64,000 bases of DNA from Persicaria tinctoria (GCA_037127255.1 JBANSL010000016.1:9054501-9118500), one strand, 5' to 3'. Counted from the first letter of the stretch, positions 35,432 to 46,974 are shown. A program made the numbers and translations. The notes: generated by a model from the sequence alone, not told the origin.

Positions 35432-35795
35432 TAGGGGTGTTATTCGAGCCGAACGAGCCGAGCTTGGTATGTTCAAACTTGGTTCGTTTGTTAAACGAGC
35501 TCGAGTAGAGCCGAGCCGAGCCTAATTTTTAAACGAGCTTTTTATTTTGTTCAAGCCTGACATGTTTAGGAAGTGAACGAGCTCGAGTCGAGCTTTTTTC
35601 GAGCTTTAAGTAGTTCTACTTGGTTATAACATGTTAACTTAAAGGAAATTTTAGAAATTCCATAAAATTCAGGCTATTCGAGCTTTATTCGAACGAGCAG
35701 GGCTTTCAACCGAGTTTAAAAGTTTGTTCAAGTTCGGTTTGTTTAAATAAGTGTACGAGCCGAGATCGAGCCGTTCAGTTAATATAACAGCCCTA
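35432..35795. mobile_element. hAT-type element with perfect 8-bp duplication
   Basis: A 364-bp element begins TAGGGGTGTTATTCGAGC and ends ATAACAGCCCTA. CTTATAAT is duplicated exactly at 35424-35431 and 35796-35803. The 8-bp duplication fits the hAT superfamily. The interior repeats GAACGAGC, CCGAGC and GAGCTCGAGT words on both strands and has no coding capacity. Confidence 0.85.
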
Positions 35796-35803
35796 CTTAT
35801 AAT

Positions 35804-36333
35804 CAATAAAATGATTGTATAGTATATATATAGTCAATTATTATATCAACAAGTAGAGTTTTATTTATATATGCACGCTAGCTTTTTGAATCTATAGATG
35901 ATCAATATTCTCAAAGATGGAAATTTGTAACAATGATTATATATGTGTATATATATATATATTTTGAGAAGCTAGATTATAATTAAAATTTGGAGTAAAT
36001 ATAATGTTTGTTGGTAGTTATGAAATGATGGAGGGTGTCACACATGAAATAAAGGAGGAAGAGAGGGAAGTGTTTAATGGGAAGACCACATGGGGTTCTC
36101 GTGTTGTCGGATTACCATAAGTATACAAATTACCAAACATGAAAGTGCACATCGCACCCTTAAATGGTTAGACCATTCACATTTACGCCACCTCTTTCTT
36201 TTCTCCCTTTTCTACCCCAACTATTAGGTACCTTTCCTCATATTACTCTCTCATTAATTCATCCATCAAATGCAATTGCAATATTGATGAGAATATCTTA
36301 TATTGGAAATATGTTAGATGCGTGTCACTTTTT
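35804..36333. other. AT-rich spacer between hAT elements
   Basis: No coding signal. It contains an AT dinucleotide run near 35945-35962 and ordinary AT-rich spacer. Confidence 0.4.
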
Positions 36334-36341
36334 GTTTTGCA

Positions 36342-37279
36342 CAGGGCCGTCCAATCATTTTCGGAGGCCCGGCTCATAATTTTATAAATTATAAATTTTA
36401 TATGTAATTTTTTTTATATCTTAAGGATGAGTATGTTAAAAAATTTTAGATTATTTTTTGTTGATATTTAAAAAAAATTATAGAAAAGTCTTTAAAATAA
36501 TAATTTTTAATTAAGGAAATCACCGGTAAAATTTATATTAAAATTTTTATACAAAATGTTTTAATCCATAGTACAAATTACAAACGCAGACTATATTTAT
36601 CAATTTTTTGCTCTATATAATTTATAGTTATACAATATTAAAAATAATTTATATACTACAAGTTTAAATTTGTGTCATTTGTTTTTAAACACAAAACCCT
36701 AGTGTATTTCTATCTATCTATCTATCTATATATATATTACAATATTCTAAAACTACTTGAAACATGTTATTTCATTCAATTCAATTAATATAAATATAGC
36801 TATGACCATGTGAATCTTTTTTTCTTGAATGTCCATGTTAATAAAACTAAAATTGTTCACGAATGACATAATTATAAAATGAAACTAAAAGATTAGATGG
36901 GTTTAAATTTAGATTAATAATTTAATACTCTACGACTTAATGAAATTTATTGGGGTCTCGGAATCAGTTACATAAATAAAGAGAAATTTAAATTTGGATT
37001 AATAATTTAATACTCTATGACTTGATAAAATCTATTGAGGCCTAACCAATAGAAAAAAGGTTAGAATGTTGAGAGTTGTACAAAATTTGGGATTCGAACC
37101 CATGACTATAAGAAAGCATGCATGCCCCATAGCAATTCAACAACCACCACGCCAACCGACACTTGTGTTAATTTTAAAAACGTCTTATTATATATACTAA
37201 AATTAGTAAAAAATGAGGTCCCGTAAAATCGGAGGCCCAGGGCAGTCGCCCGCTTTGCCCTCCCCCATGGCCGGCCCTG
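36342..37279. mobile_element. hAT-type element (CAGGGCCG ends) with a tRNA-like module
   Basis: A 938-bp element runs from CAGGGCCGTCC to GGCCGGCCCTG. GTTTTGCA (36334-36341) and ATTTTGCA (37280-37287) match at 7 of 8 positions, the hAT duplication size. Subterminal GGAGGCCC words occur near both ends. No transposase is present. Near 37084-37165, on the minus strand, a box A-like TGGCGTGGTGG is followed about 50 bp later by a box B-like GGGTTCGAATCCC, resembling a tRNA-derived Pol III promoter. Confidence 0.78.
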
Positions 37280-37692
37280 ATTTTGCACCTTTTTTTATAT
37301 TTTAAGTTGAATGTGTGACGGTTTGTTGTCTGCCGATTTCGCCAGCCTCTCAATTAGCTAGATTTATCTGACTTTCGAATGCATGTTTTCCTTATATATA
37401 TAAAAAACCCCTCAAATTTTAGGAATCCTAGCATGAAAAAAATATCATAAATAGTACTCTATCCATTTATTAATAAGTGTCGTTTAACTTTTTATCACGT
37501 TTTTTAATGAGCTAACAACTATATAAAATATTAACCTTTTTATTATTATTTTTAAATAATACTCCGTATTAAACTTATAACTATTAACTAGTATAAAATT
37601 ATATAAAAAAAATTAACATTTTCTATATATAGTTTTTAACTCCTAAAAAACATGCCGAAAAATCAAACAAAACTTGTTAATTAACTGAGATA

Positions 37693-37920
37693 CTACCTCC
37701 GTTTTATTTTAATTGATTTTTTAAAGTCAATCACGTAGTTTTAGAACGGTAAAAAACTAAAAAACTATATTAAAAATTAATTTTTTAAAAATAATATTAT
37801 AGGTATCGCAAATTATTATGAGATTATTAAAAAAATTATTATTTTATATAATTTTTTACATTTTAAAAAACGTGTATAAATAGTAAAAAGTTAATTAAAA
37901 GGAAACGGAGGAGGGAGGAG
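37693..37920. mobile_element. Stowaway-like MITE, degenerate
   Basis: The left end CTACCTCCGTTTTATTTTAATTG and the right end with AATTAAAAGGAAACGGAGG, followed by extra GAGGGAGGAG, are roughly complementary. TA lies on both sides. It is AT-rich inside. The ends are imperfect, so exact limits are uncertain. Confidence 0.6.
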
Positions 37921-39424
37921 TAAATTCTACCCTTACAAAAACATTCAATTTGATACGTGAGTTGCCAATTTACCTCACCTTATGTGAATCCGATTTAATT
38001 GGGCAATTGATGTGATATATCATCACATCTAAATAAGGGCCGTCTCCCGAATGATTGAACCAAAGACTAGATGTGTGACATATTACATTATCCCATCTCC
38101 AAAACCTCCTTATCTTAATTAGATTTAAATACAGTAAATAGCAATATATATATATATATAAGCAACAAATAAAAAAAAAGAGACCAAATCACATGGCTTA
38201 ACAAGAACAACCATAATCAATCACACAAATAATGCATGGGTTGTCCCCCCCACACTATTAGTCTATTACGATCACGATAGACCCTCCTCAACTATCACTT
38301 CCATCAACGTATCATCTTCAACTCTCTCTCTCTCTCTCTCTTGTGTACTCTTTCTATTTCCCCTTCTTGACCGTTTCCTACCTTCTTATCTTTCACCTAA
38401 AATGAGTTCATGTATCATTTGTGAATACTACGTTGTCTTGCTATTTATATATACACATACTAATTAAGTGGAATTCAATGAGTGTTCTAACTATCGGATA
38501 TATCGATTAGAATTCAATAGTATCGTGGTTAAAACTTATTGGTTAATACATGAGAAATGATCAACAATGATATTTAGTATATTTTGCAACGTAAACATTA
38601 TTTTCTTAAATTTATTTCAAAGTGTCAAAAAAGGAACAATAAAAATAAAAATAGAAAAAACAAGGATCGTCGTCATGTAGAAGAAAAAAGAAGAAGCAAA
38701 TGATAACAAATAAAAACCGCAAACTATAGAGATCGAGCTATCTGACCAGACTCATTGAGACATGGAACAACATTTAAAGTAGAAAGTATTTGTTGCTTTA
38801 TTTTTATTTTACTTTTATTATTTAATGCATTTCTGCAAGTGAATGCCAAATTCCAAAGTGAAAAACGATCCAATTTACACACCCATTATCGATCATGAAA
38901 GTGCATAACTAATGTCATTTTCCCTCACTTAGAATAACAGGATAGAATTGCGTGTAGTACCAAAGGTCATTGATTCAAACTCCGAATGATTGATCTCTAT
39001 TTACCAAAATCAAATATCATAATCATTCTCCAACAAGCATCCATGTCGGTCCAGCCTAAATCGAACCGGAGAACACAATCGACGAGGACCAATCTCAAAC
39101 CATCCGATCAATCACCCTTGAAACGGACCAATCCCAAAGCATCCGAGGTGCTTTGGATCGTAGTCTCGTATCTCATGTAATCATAGATGTTTTATATATA
39201 TGCTTCATGTAATCATATACAATAACATATATAGATCGATGAACTAACAAAGGGCACATCATACCTCACAATTAGTAAGCCTAAAATGGATCACTTGACC
39301 TGAAAACATGCTCCGCAACCCACCCAATTTAACTCGCTACTATCATTAGAAACTAACTAAAATTATATGCCTATAATTTTATCCCTAAAATACCCCTGCA
39401 CTTGGCGGGCAATTACGCTTCATA
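37921..39424. other. Spacer downstream of the HD-Zip gene, with SINE-like trace
   Basis: It contains a TA run near 38146-38162 and a CT run near 38321-38342. A SINE-like fragment at about 38940-39012 holds a box B-like ATTCAAACTCC and ATTTACCAAAAT. An open frame at 38986-39180 overlaps this fragment and shows no domain. No gene is supported. Confidence 0.5.
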
Positions 39425-40589
39425 TCAAGGGCCGATCGGAACCCCCCAGGGGCTAACCGGCAACCGCCGCTGTGCGAGGGAGGAGGACGGGGGCGCCACG
39501 CGCTCGCAGGAGGGGCACAGGGTGAGCGTCGTGGGCGGCGACATCTGCATATAGAACTGCGGGGACAGCTTCAGTGATCGGAGCTCCTGTACCTCCTTCT
39601 GCAGCCTCCGGTTCTCCTCCGTTAGCTGCTCGCAGCACTTCCTCATGAACTCGCAGTCGAACTCCGTTTGCTTCAGCTTCGTTCTGTAATCAAGGAAATG
39701 GCACAAATCGTAAATATAACTCATCTCCAAGGGCATAAAAGGGAATCAAGAAATTCAAGGCCGTTATGGCGTTACGGACCTCGCCCTTCGGTTCTGGAAC
39801 CACACCTCGACCTGGCGGGGGCGAAGCCCCAGCCGCCTTGCCAACGCCAGCTTCTGCTTCTGCAGTGGCGAAAGCGAGTTTTTCGATCAGATCAAAAATT
39901 ACTAAAATATCATCGATCTTTTGAATGGAGGTTAAATTGCCATCGGAGCGCTTACGGGATTGAGAGTGTGATTCTCTTTGAAGCTCTCTTCAAGGACGGC
40001 GGATTGGTCCTTCGACAGTCGGAGCTTCTTCCGAGAGGTGTCGCCGTCCTCCTCGTCGCTGTTGCCCCGCGAGAAAGTCCGATCGGCGTCCTGGTCGTCG
40101 GCGGCAGCGCCGGTGGCCTCGCGCTTGCTCCGCTTCCCACTCACGGAGGAGATCGTGCTGTTCGGCGACGATACGCCGGCATCTTCGTCCTCGGCGGCCG
40201 CGGCGGCGCTTTCCGGGAGCCTGTTAACGTCGATCCTGTTCAGGAATGATCTCGCCTCCCCTGCGGCTGTCCGATCTGCTGCACGGAGCGCACAAAAATT
40301 AGACGATCAATAGTGTAATTTCTCTTCAATTTCATGGAAAGACAACCAGATCCGGAAACTGAAAGCACAATCACAATCGATCTCGTATGCGAAAATTACC
40401 GTTCCAGGGAGTCCTTTGAGGAGCGGCGAAGGCCTCGAAGGAGGAAGAAGACCGCAACGAAGGCATGAGATTCAACTGGATCGGAGAAAGATTCGGATTG
40501 AGAGGGAAAGTGTTAGTAGTAGTAGTAGTAGGTTTAGAGCAGGTCAAGCTCAAACTCAACCTCAAATCCTCCTTGTCGACCACCATCAT
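39425..40589 (-). CDS. Class II HD-Zip transcription factor
   Basis: Exons are 40589-40400, 40278-39956, 39859-39780 and 39683-39425, giving 283 residues. The N-terminus has the EAR repression motif LRLSLSL (residues 9-15). [16 protein letters not shown] precedes the homeodomain, which runs from [17 protein letters not shown] through [16 protein letters not shown] to [12 protein letters not shown] leucine zipper follows directly ([15 protein letters not shown]). CPSCE at 254-258 is the redox-sensitive signature of class II HD-Zips. Length and motif order match the HAT1/HAT2/ATHB2 group, which acts in shade avoidance and auxin responses as nuclear repressors. The exon 2 acceptor is a tandem NAGNAG (GCAGCAG), so one-residue variants are possible. 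Which paralogue this is cannot be decided here. Confidence 0.93.
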
Positions 40590-40679
40590 CGATATTGAAG
40601 GAAACGCGGAAGAGTTTGTGAGGGGAGATTGGGGAAGGGAGAAGGTAGAGGTAGAGGGAGGATCGGAGGTGTTGTGGGG

Positions 40680-40686
40680 TTTTATA
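40680..40686 (-). promoter_or_regulatory. TATA box of the HD-Zip gene
   Basis: TATAAAA on the minus strand lies about 90 bp upstream of the ATG at 40589. This leaves room for a ~60-nt leader that is pyrimidine-rich on the coding strand. Function is inferred from sequence and position. Confidence 0.6.
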
Positions 40687-40902
40687 GAAACAGAGGAAGA
40701 TGGAGGGTGTACTATGTAGTAGTCTGTAGTTTAACAGTTCAATCATAGCATGTTGTCACATGAAGATTAGGAAAGATGAGTAATTTTTAATTTTAAAAGG
40801 AAAATAATAAATTTTGCCACACGTACGATGACAATTTTCAAGATCAATAATTAAACAAATATTTCTTTCAATTCAAAGAAATACTCCGTATTGTTTATAG
40901 TA

Positions 40903-41114
40903 GGTGTTTTTAGTGTGAACTTATTTTTTGGGTAGAATTTAAAAATCAAATTTAAGCGTACTCTGTATTTGTTAAAAATATAATTTCTTAATTTATATCT
41001 TAAGGACATACTCCGTATAAAATATGGATAATTGGGTTTATTGACTGACATTAATTCACGATAATTAATGCTATCCCTGTAAGTATAAGGAAGTAAGTTC
41101 ACACTAAAAACACC
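40903..41114. mobile_element. Short MITE with 21-bp inverted repeats
   Basis: The left end GGTGTTTTTAGTGTGAACTTA and the right end TAAGTTCACACTAAAAACACC are perfect inverted repeats of about 21 bp around a 212-bp element. No convincing target duplication was found, so the superfamily is open. It lies about 220 bp upstream of the HD-Zip TATA box. Confidence 0.7.
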
Positions 41115-41527
41115 AATTGATTAGAAATATTTTTCACTAAAAAATGCGTAAATTTTAAAAAAGTAAAACAATAAAAAAAAAATCGTAAACGTTTTTCAAA
41201 TTAAATTTATTAATCTAAATCATTAAATCATTTGCCCTAAACCCTAAGAAAATCAAAGTATAAAATCAAATGAAATAAAAAATAAAAAAGATCAAAATAT
41301 GAAATCTAGGACTAGTGATCAATTCCACGTGCGCTAATAGTCTAGCAAATAAGCTGAGTGAAGTTCTATTAAAAAAATTCTATGGAGTATATACTAAGAC
41401 CAACTGACAATTGAAAGAGTAATTTCATGATTTATACACTAGGTTTGTTTCTACTCATATTTTTAATATGAGACTCTTTTTTAATTAATTATAACCTCTT
41501 CACATCTCAACAACCTTTATCTTTTTC

Positions 41528-41706
41528 ATTTTTTTTTTGATACAAGGCAAGGATTTGGGGGCAGTTAACCTACCACCCAATGGCGTCCCAACGAACGAGA
41601 TCAGTGATCTCTGTTGGAACACTGTCAGTAACGAAATGCGAAGACAAACCCAGATGCGCCAACCGATCAGCCACATGATTACCCTCCTTGATTCCCATGT
41701 TGACTT
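41528..41706 (-). mobile_element. LINE 3' fragment, minus strand
   Basis: A poly-T run near 41528-41540 marks the reversed poly-A tail. Upstream on the minus strand one frame reads EGNHVADRLAHLGLSSHFV and then ITDLVRWDAIGW followed by a stop. This is the RNase H end of an L1-type element. Only about 180 bp remain. AACCTTTAT and AACTTTAT at the two edges may be a decayed target duplication. Confidence 0.7.
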
Positions 41707-41875
41707 AAATGAAAGAAATTAACTTTATTTTTTAAATAAAATACTAGGAGAGGAACATTAATTTTGTTGATTTTTAATTCATACTCACGTCCTACGACAA
41801 AACTGGTCATTGCGTGTGTTAATTTTGTTAAAAAAAATATGTTATTTTTTATATTTTGAGTTTTACTTTACAAAA

Positions 41876-43952
41876 ATATCTTTGTTTTTTTTTTTGTTTT
41901 TTTTGTTTTGATAAGGAAAGGATTCGGGAGGGATCACCCTACCCGGCAGCATCCTTGCGGATGAGGTCGAGAAGACCTATATCATTGTTTATATCGGCTC
42001 CTCGGGCAGAGTGGCAAATGTGTGCAACCTTATTAGCCACTCTATTGCCCATGCGAGGGATATGAAGGAAGATTACTTCCTTCACCGCCGATACCAGGAG
42101 TTGGATATCCGAGAGGATTAATTCGACTTCCCATGGACAGGAAGTTTTCCGTTGTAAGTGGTCAATAATGATCTTACAGTCACCTTCAATGTGGATCTTT
42201 TCTAAATTAAGCTGATGGACTTTTTGTATACCTAGTTTAAGAGCTAATGCCTCCGCTTTGAGGGGGCTTTGTTTTCCAAGCTGCTTGTGCAGAACGGAAG
42301 TAGGGTGACCATCCCAGTCCCTAATAATGGCCCCAGCAGTACTGTCGCCATTAGAAAGAGATGAGCCATCGAAGTTTAGTTTGTACGTACCCCTAGGGGG
42401 CTCCCGCCACTGGATGGGACGTTGTTTGTTTCTTATTTTTGGCGTATGTGGCCTGGTAGGGCGAAACTCCTCCTCAAATTCCATCTCTCGTACAAACGTT
42501 CTATTCCAGTTATCTAGTTGAGATTTGATCATTTGTAGTGCTTGTTCCTTCCTTGGGATGGCGACCTGCTGGAATAAAAATTGATTCCTAATGTACCATG
42601 TTAACCACCAAGAAAAGGCTAGGCTGGTCATGGCGGTAGAATTTAGGCTCTTCCCAAGCAGGGATAGAATGGGCCTAATATCCCTAGACTGGGCAATCAA
42701 GCAATCAACAGCTGATTGGTCTTGGAATGGGAGTTGGTGTACTTCTCTAACGAAAGAGCATTCCAAGAACAGGTGGACCTCGTCCTCGGAGGCTGCATTA
42801 CAAAGGGAGCAAGTTGAAGGGACAGCCGAACCTCTGCTAGACAACCTAGAAGCGGTGGGGAGGCCCGCTTGTGCTATCTTCCAGAGGAAGTTTTTAACTT
42901 TTGGAGGGCAATTGACCCTCCAAACCCAGTCATTATAATCCCGGGTGGCTGACGCTTGAGATGTAATCATTTTGTATGCACTCGCAGTGGTAAACCACCC
43001 TTCCTTATCAGGCCACCGGTATAGACGGTCTTGCAATTCCGAGGAAGGCAACGGGATGTCTAGAATCTCTTGCACTATGTCGTTAGGAAGTATTTGTTGT
43101 AGTTTTTCACTCCACCACTAGCCCCCCAAAATATAGTCACTGACCATTTCGTTTTGATTGTGATCCGGAGGGCAATCCGCCCTAGCCATAACAGGGGAGG
43201 TTGAGATCCAGTTATCTGTCCAGAACTTTATTGATCGTCCATTCCCCACGGACCAGATTAGATCGGTTTTAAACTTATCAATTAAACCAGCTAGGTTGGA
43301 CCATTGCCAGGAGCACGATCCCGATCTTTTGTAGTCGAAGATACTCGTGGTACGTAGATATTTATGTCTGATCAGCGATACCCACACATTACTCGGTTCT
43401 GCCAGAATCTTCCACAGAAGCTTCATTTGGAGAGCGACATTCATATCCCTTGATTTGCGAATACCCAAACCCCCAAACTGTTTTGGTTTGCAAATCCTGT
43501 CCCAACTTATTAAGGGGCGGTACTGTAGGTCCTTATTCCAGAAGAAAGAACGATTGATTTGGTCTAGTTCTTTATGCATAGTGGCAGGGAGCAAGAAGCT
43601 CTGCATCACATGCAGCGGTTTGGACGAGAGATTAGAGTTTATTAGTGTAGCCCGACCTTGTTGGGATAGAGCATTAGCCCTCCACTTTGTCAGTTGTTGT
43701 TTAGATTTACAAATGATATCTTCGAAGGTACTGCTAGTGACCCTACCATTGATGATAGGACAACCCATGTATTTTTCTAATGAGTGTTCTTCTGTAATAT
43801 TGAGGCATGTACGTAACTGGAGAATTCTATGACTCGGAATCCCCCGAGTTACCTGAAAACATGATTTATGATAATTAACCTTCTGGCCAGACACCTTGCA
43901 GTAAGAGTCTATGATAGTCTTTACCTTGCAGTAAGAGTCTATGATATCTTTG
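41876..43952 (-). mobile_element. 5'-truncated L1-type LINE with 9-bp duplication
   Basis: The insert (41885-43943) is flanked by ATATCTTTG at 41876-41884 and 43944-43952. The poly-T next to the left copy is the reversed poly-A tail. It encodes the C-terminal part of a reverse transcriptase, a zf-RVT segment and RNase H. At its 5' edge a 24-bp segment (ACCTTGCAGTAAGAGTCTAT plus GATA) is repeated at 43893-43916 and 43923-43946. Its C-terminal LIRKDAAG links it to the LINE copies at 11.0 and 51.7 kb. Confidence 0.88.
41939..43894 (-). pseudogene. LINE RT C-terminus, zf-RVT and RNase H with one stop
   Basis: One reading frame runs from SGQKVNYHKSCFQ down to LLDLIRKDAAG. It is broken only by a TAG at about 43118-43120 (ILGG*WWSEKL). 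Domains in order are the end of the RT (GRATLINSNLSSKPLHVMQS), a zf-RVT block (CPPKVKNFLWKI, then CSLCNAASEDEVHLFLEC) and RNase H (LNFDGSSLSNGDS, E in KAEALALK, IEGD, GNRVANKVAH). The RT catalytic FADD motif is missing through 5' truncation. It is the best-preserved copy of its family in the window. Confidence 0.88.
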
Positions 43953-44389
43953 TAATGATTAGTGAATTGTTAGTTATAGTTTTATATAAAGTAAAAAAAT
44001 AGTATTATAAATAAAGATAAAATAATATATTTATTGTCACTCCTATTGCATGTCTATGTTTTTTTTTAATACCGTCCTCCTATTGTCTATGTACTTTAAA
44101 AAAGATCCTTAAAAAAACACTTTCAAATAAATTTTTAAATCATTGAAATTAGTAGAGGTTTTACAAAATTTGAAAAGTTTAAATACTACAGTAAACCGTG
44201 TCATCATCGAAATAAATTATCCTGAAATGAAATGTGTCACCGAAAAGAGGGTACATGTAGAACCCAATGAAATTATATTCCTTTAAATATCTTTGCTAGT
44301 TTTGGTTTTGATTTCTAGACAAAAAATGTGTGTATTATTGTTACAGTATTATCTTAATGTTTCAGGATGTAAATTTATAAATCTTAATA

Positions 44390-44711
44390 TAGGCATGTCC
44401 ACAGGTCGAACCTGTTGGGTTAACGGGTCAGATCCGGCGGGTCACGAGTTAGAAACTCATGATTCATACTCGGACTCATGGGGAGGTGGGTCATGGGTCC
44501 ATGTGACCCGGCGGGTCACGAGTCGACGGATTGGATTTTAAAAAAAAATTGCCCCCAAAACAACCTTTTTCAAAAAAAAAAAAAAAAATGTCGACCCGGT
44601 TGGTCATTTTCTCAAAACCCCCAACCTAATCCGAACCCGTGACCCGTCTAACCTGGACTCATCGGGTCCATGGCCCGTCAAATCCGTCGGGTCACAGGTT
44701 AGACATGCCTA
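44390..44711. mobile_element. TIR element rich in GGGTC/GACCC words
   Basis: TAGGCATGTCCACAGG at the left and TTAGACATGCCTA at the right form imperfect terminal repeats around 322 bp. The interior repeats CGGGTCACGAG, GGGTCCATG and complementary GACCCG words. The architecture recalls the hAT element at 35432-35795. The flanks TCTTAATA and CTCGCATA do not give a clear duplication. A poly-A run lies in the middle (44573-44588). Confidence 0.6.
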
Positions 44712-45915
44712 CTCGCATATAACAATAACATCAATATTTGTATTTAAAACCTGTAAAAAGTGATTGACGGATAATGAGGGTGATGAATGAAATGAGCGAT
44801 GAGACGGGTGTGAGTGAAGATTTTTCATCCATTACCTACACCAAATAACCCACCATATAACATTTTAACCTCCTCTATTAACCATCATGACAACATCAAT
44901 AACTGTCCAATAATAATCCAATAGCTTAATTAAAGTTGTAATTGACCCACAAAATGCTCTTAGCTTGAGGATGTATTGTAAATGTTACAACATATATTTA
45001 CTTACTCCACAATATTTTATATTAATCCCATATTTTAATATACATTTTTTTATACGCGCGCAATATACATTTTATTTAATAGATATCTAATTTATTTCAT
45101 CGTGTTATTGTTTATATGAGTACATAGATCCCCATCTCAATCTCACTTATTAAGATATTGCGCATGGCCGCATGCATTGGTTTTTTAGTTTATAAGCTAT
45201 GTATTATTTATGTATTGTTGAATTAGAACCCAAAATGTTTTTTTACGTGAAACTAATTAAAATAACTCAACCTTACGGTTAATCGAACCTTAATCCCACA
45301 ATTACACGAATCTCGTTAGACCGGTCCTAAGTTTACCTAATGATCCCGTATAACTAGACGCATCATCCAATTATCAAACCCCACCATCTTCCCATCTCAA
45401 CCGTCCATCCTATCATCCTCTTTACCCTCTCAACATCGGAGGGTCGCCATCACTCGAGAACACCAAGGGACATAACCACGAGCAACACATTATTAAACAC
45501 TAAGCTATATGGTAGAGCATCGACAACAAGTACGTGGTGGTTTAGATGAATTTATCAAAACATTGGACCATCAAATCATGAGGAAATTGGATGGGCATGA
45601 TTGCTGAAAAAAGAAACAATTATATATATTGCTTCCATCGTCATTACTCATTATCATCCAATACAATATAAGGATAAAAAAAGAAAAAGGAGAAAAAGAA
45701 GTGTCCATTTTGTGAAAAACACAAAAGAAGAGGAGATGAATTATAAGCTTAGTGGAAGAGGAGGCACGGGGGAGGCGACATGGCTGAATCCCGACAAACC
45801 AAAGAGTCAATGTCTCATCCTTTTCTTCTTCCGGGATTAAGGAGAAGTTGTTTGCTTTTTGAGACATTTTTTACACTATGCTATCATTGCATATTTTGTT
45901 TATTCTTTATATATA
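44712..45915. other. AT-rich spacer without a recognised gene
   Basis: No gene, repeat family or RNA is recognisable. Open frames at 45571-45867 and 45601-45840 lie on opposite strands of the same simple sequence and have no domain. A TA run occurs near 45909-45928. Confidence 0.4.
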
Positions 45916-45929
45916 TATATATATATAAA

Positions 45930-46450
45930 GGTCTGATGAGACTGATGATCGGGTGTCGTGTGAGTGTAAAAGTGCACATACTCTATTCTGAGTGTGAGTT
46001 TCTGATCACAATAGTAGTTGATGAAGGTTGATGGTCGAGCGGAGATAGAAACTGTCTATGTGAATCTATGAGTGAGCTTACACTCGAGATCGAGTAGGAG
46101 AGTGTTAAGTAGTCGAGATCGAGTTCTGGGTTCTGGGAGGATAGAAGGACCAGTTTAGGTGGGAAAGGTGAGACATGTGGGTGGCTGAGATCGGTTTGGT
46201 TGTTACTAGAGGGAGCTATATGTAGGATTGAGGTCCCTCTCTGTAAACTGATTTTCCCCAATTGTGAATAACAGAAATCGTCATCTTCTCCATGTCTCTT
46301 TCTTGATTTTGCTCTCAATTTCAATCTTTGTTCGTTCTTAGAATCCTACTACACAAAGAGAAAGAAGGTCGAGTTGGATCTTGTCTTCTTTGATCACAAT
46401 ATTAGGGTTGTGAAGCTTTTGGGATAGCTCAAGCGAATTGAGTAGTTGAA
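45930..46450 (+). other. Possible LTR-like remnant
   Basis: This segment is richer in G than the flanks and ends in a C/T-rich stretch (CATGTCTCTTTCTTGATTTT, then CTCAATTTCAATC). That pattern recalls the 3' part of plant Copia LTRs. No primer binding site, polypurine tract, internal coding region or matching second LTR was found, so this is only a suggestion. Confidence 0.25.
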
Positions 46451-46832
46451 GTTGTAGCGGTTGATGTTTTTTGAATAAGCTTGACATGTGTTTGGTAAAA
46501 CTAGCTGATACAGTAGATGAATGTGATAAAAATTATCGAAATGGATATTAGTATTATAAATGAAAATCAAAGGAGTATATTAAAAATGTGATAGAAAAAG
46601 GAAGGGTAGCGGATGTGAGGTTGATAAGCTTCATAAGCTTTGTGTGAGGGAGCTTATCAAAATCCATCCGCATACTCTCTTAAACACTAATCAGATTCCA
46701 TTCGCTTTTCATTGCCAAACTTAGGTTTTGTAGGGTTTCAACCTCCAGTCACTCCCAAACACTATCACTAACCCAGACGCTACTTGCCAAACACAGCCTA
46801 GAATTTGACAATTAAAAAGGAGTCTACCTACC

Positions 46833-46970
46833 GTATGTATGTATGTATGTAACCATTTCGGAATGACTCACTGAAAATGACTTGCGGGTAGTATTCAAAG
46901 GTCCCCAGTTCGAACTTCGGTTATGGCCGCTCTTTATTTACAAATTCAAGGAGTATGTATGTATGTATGT
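46833..46970 (+). mobile_element. SINE-like insertion in a GTAT microsatellite
   Basis: About 100 bp (46851-46951) lie between two (GTAT)n runs, at 46833-46850 and about 46953-46970. The runs could be a target duplication or one split microsatellite. Inside are a box A-like TGACTCACTGA and, about 40 bp later, a box B-like AGTTCGAAC. CTTGCGGGTAGTATTCAAAG lies between them. The same core recurs near 57.4 kb and weakly near 38.9 kb. This is consistent with a tRNA-derived SINE family. Confidence 0.6.
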
Positions 46971-46974
46971 ATGT

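Larger units (their letters stand above)
41815..44040. mobile_element. Old MITE-like sequence split by a LINE insertion
   Basis: The flanks of the LINE at 41885-43943 join into a sequence (ATTTTGAGTTTTACTTTAC, then TAATGATTAGTGAATTGTTA, then TTATAGTTTTATATAAAG). It resembles 10590-10700 in the bL19c downstream spacer. The host was therefore a repeated non-coding element already present before the LINE arrived. Its outer limits are not resolved. Confidence 0.45.

Noticed and set aside
37080..37170. A genuine tRNA gene
   Set aside because: Box A/B-like motifs are present, but no complete cloverleaf with acceptor stem pairing could be built by eye, and it lies inside a hAT element.
45930..46450. 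Solo LTR
   Set aside because: No matching TG...CA ends with a 5-bp duplication could be found, so it is kept only as a low-confidence remnant.
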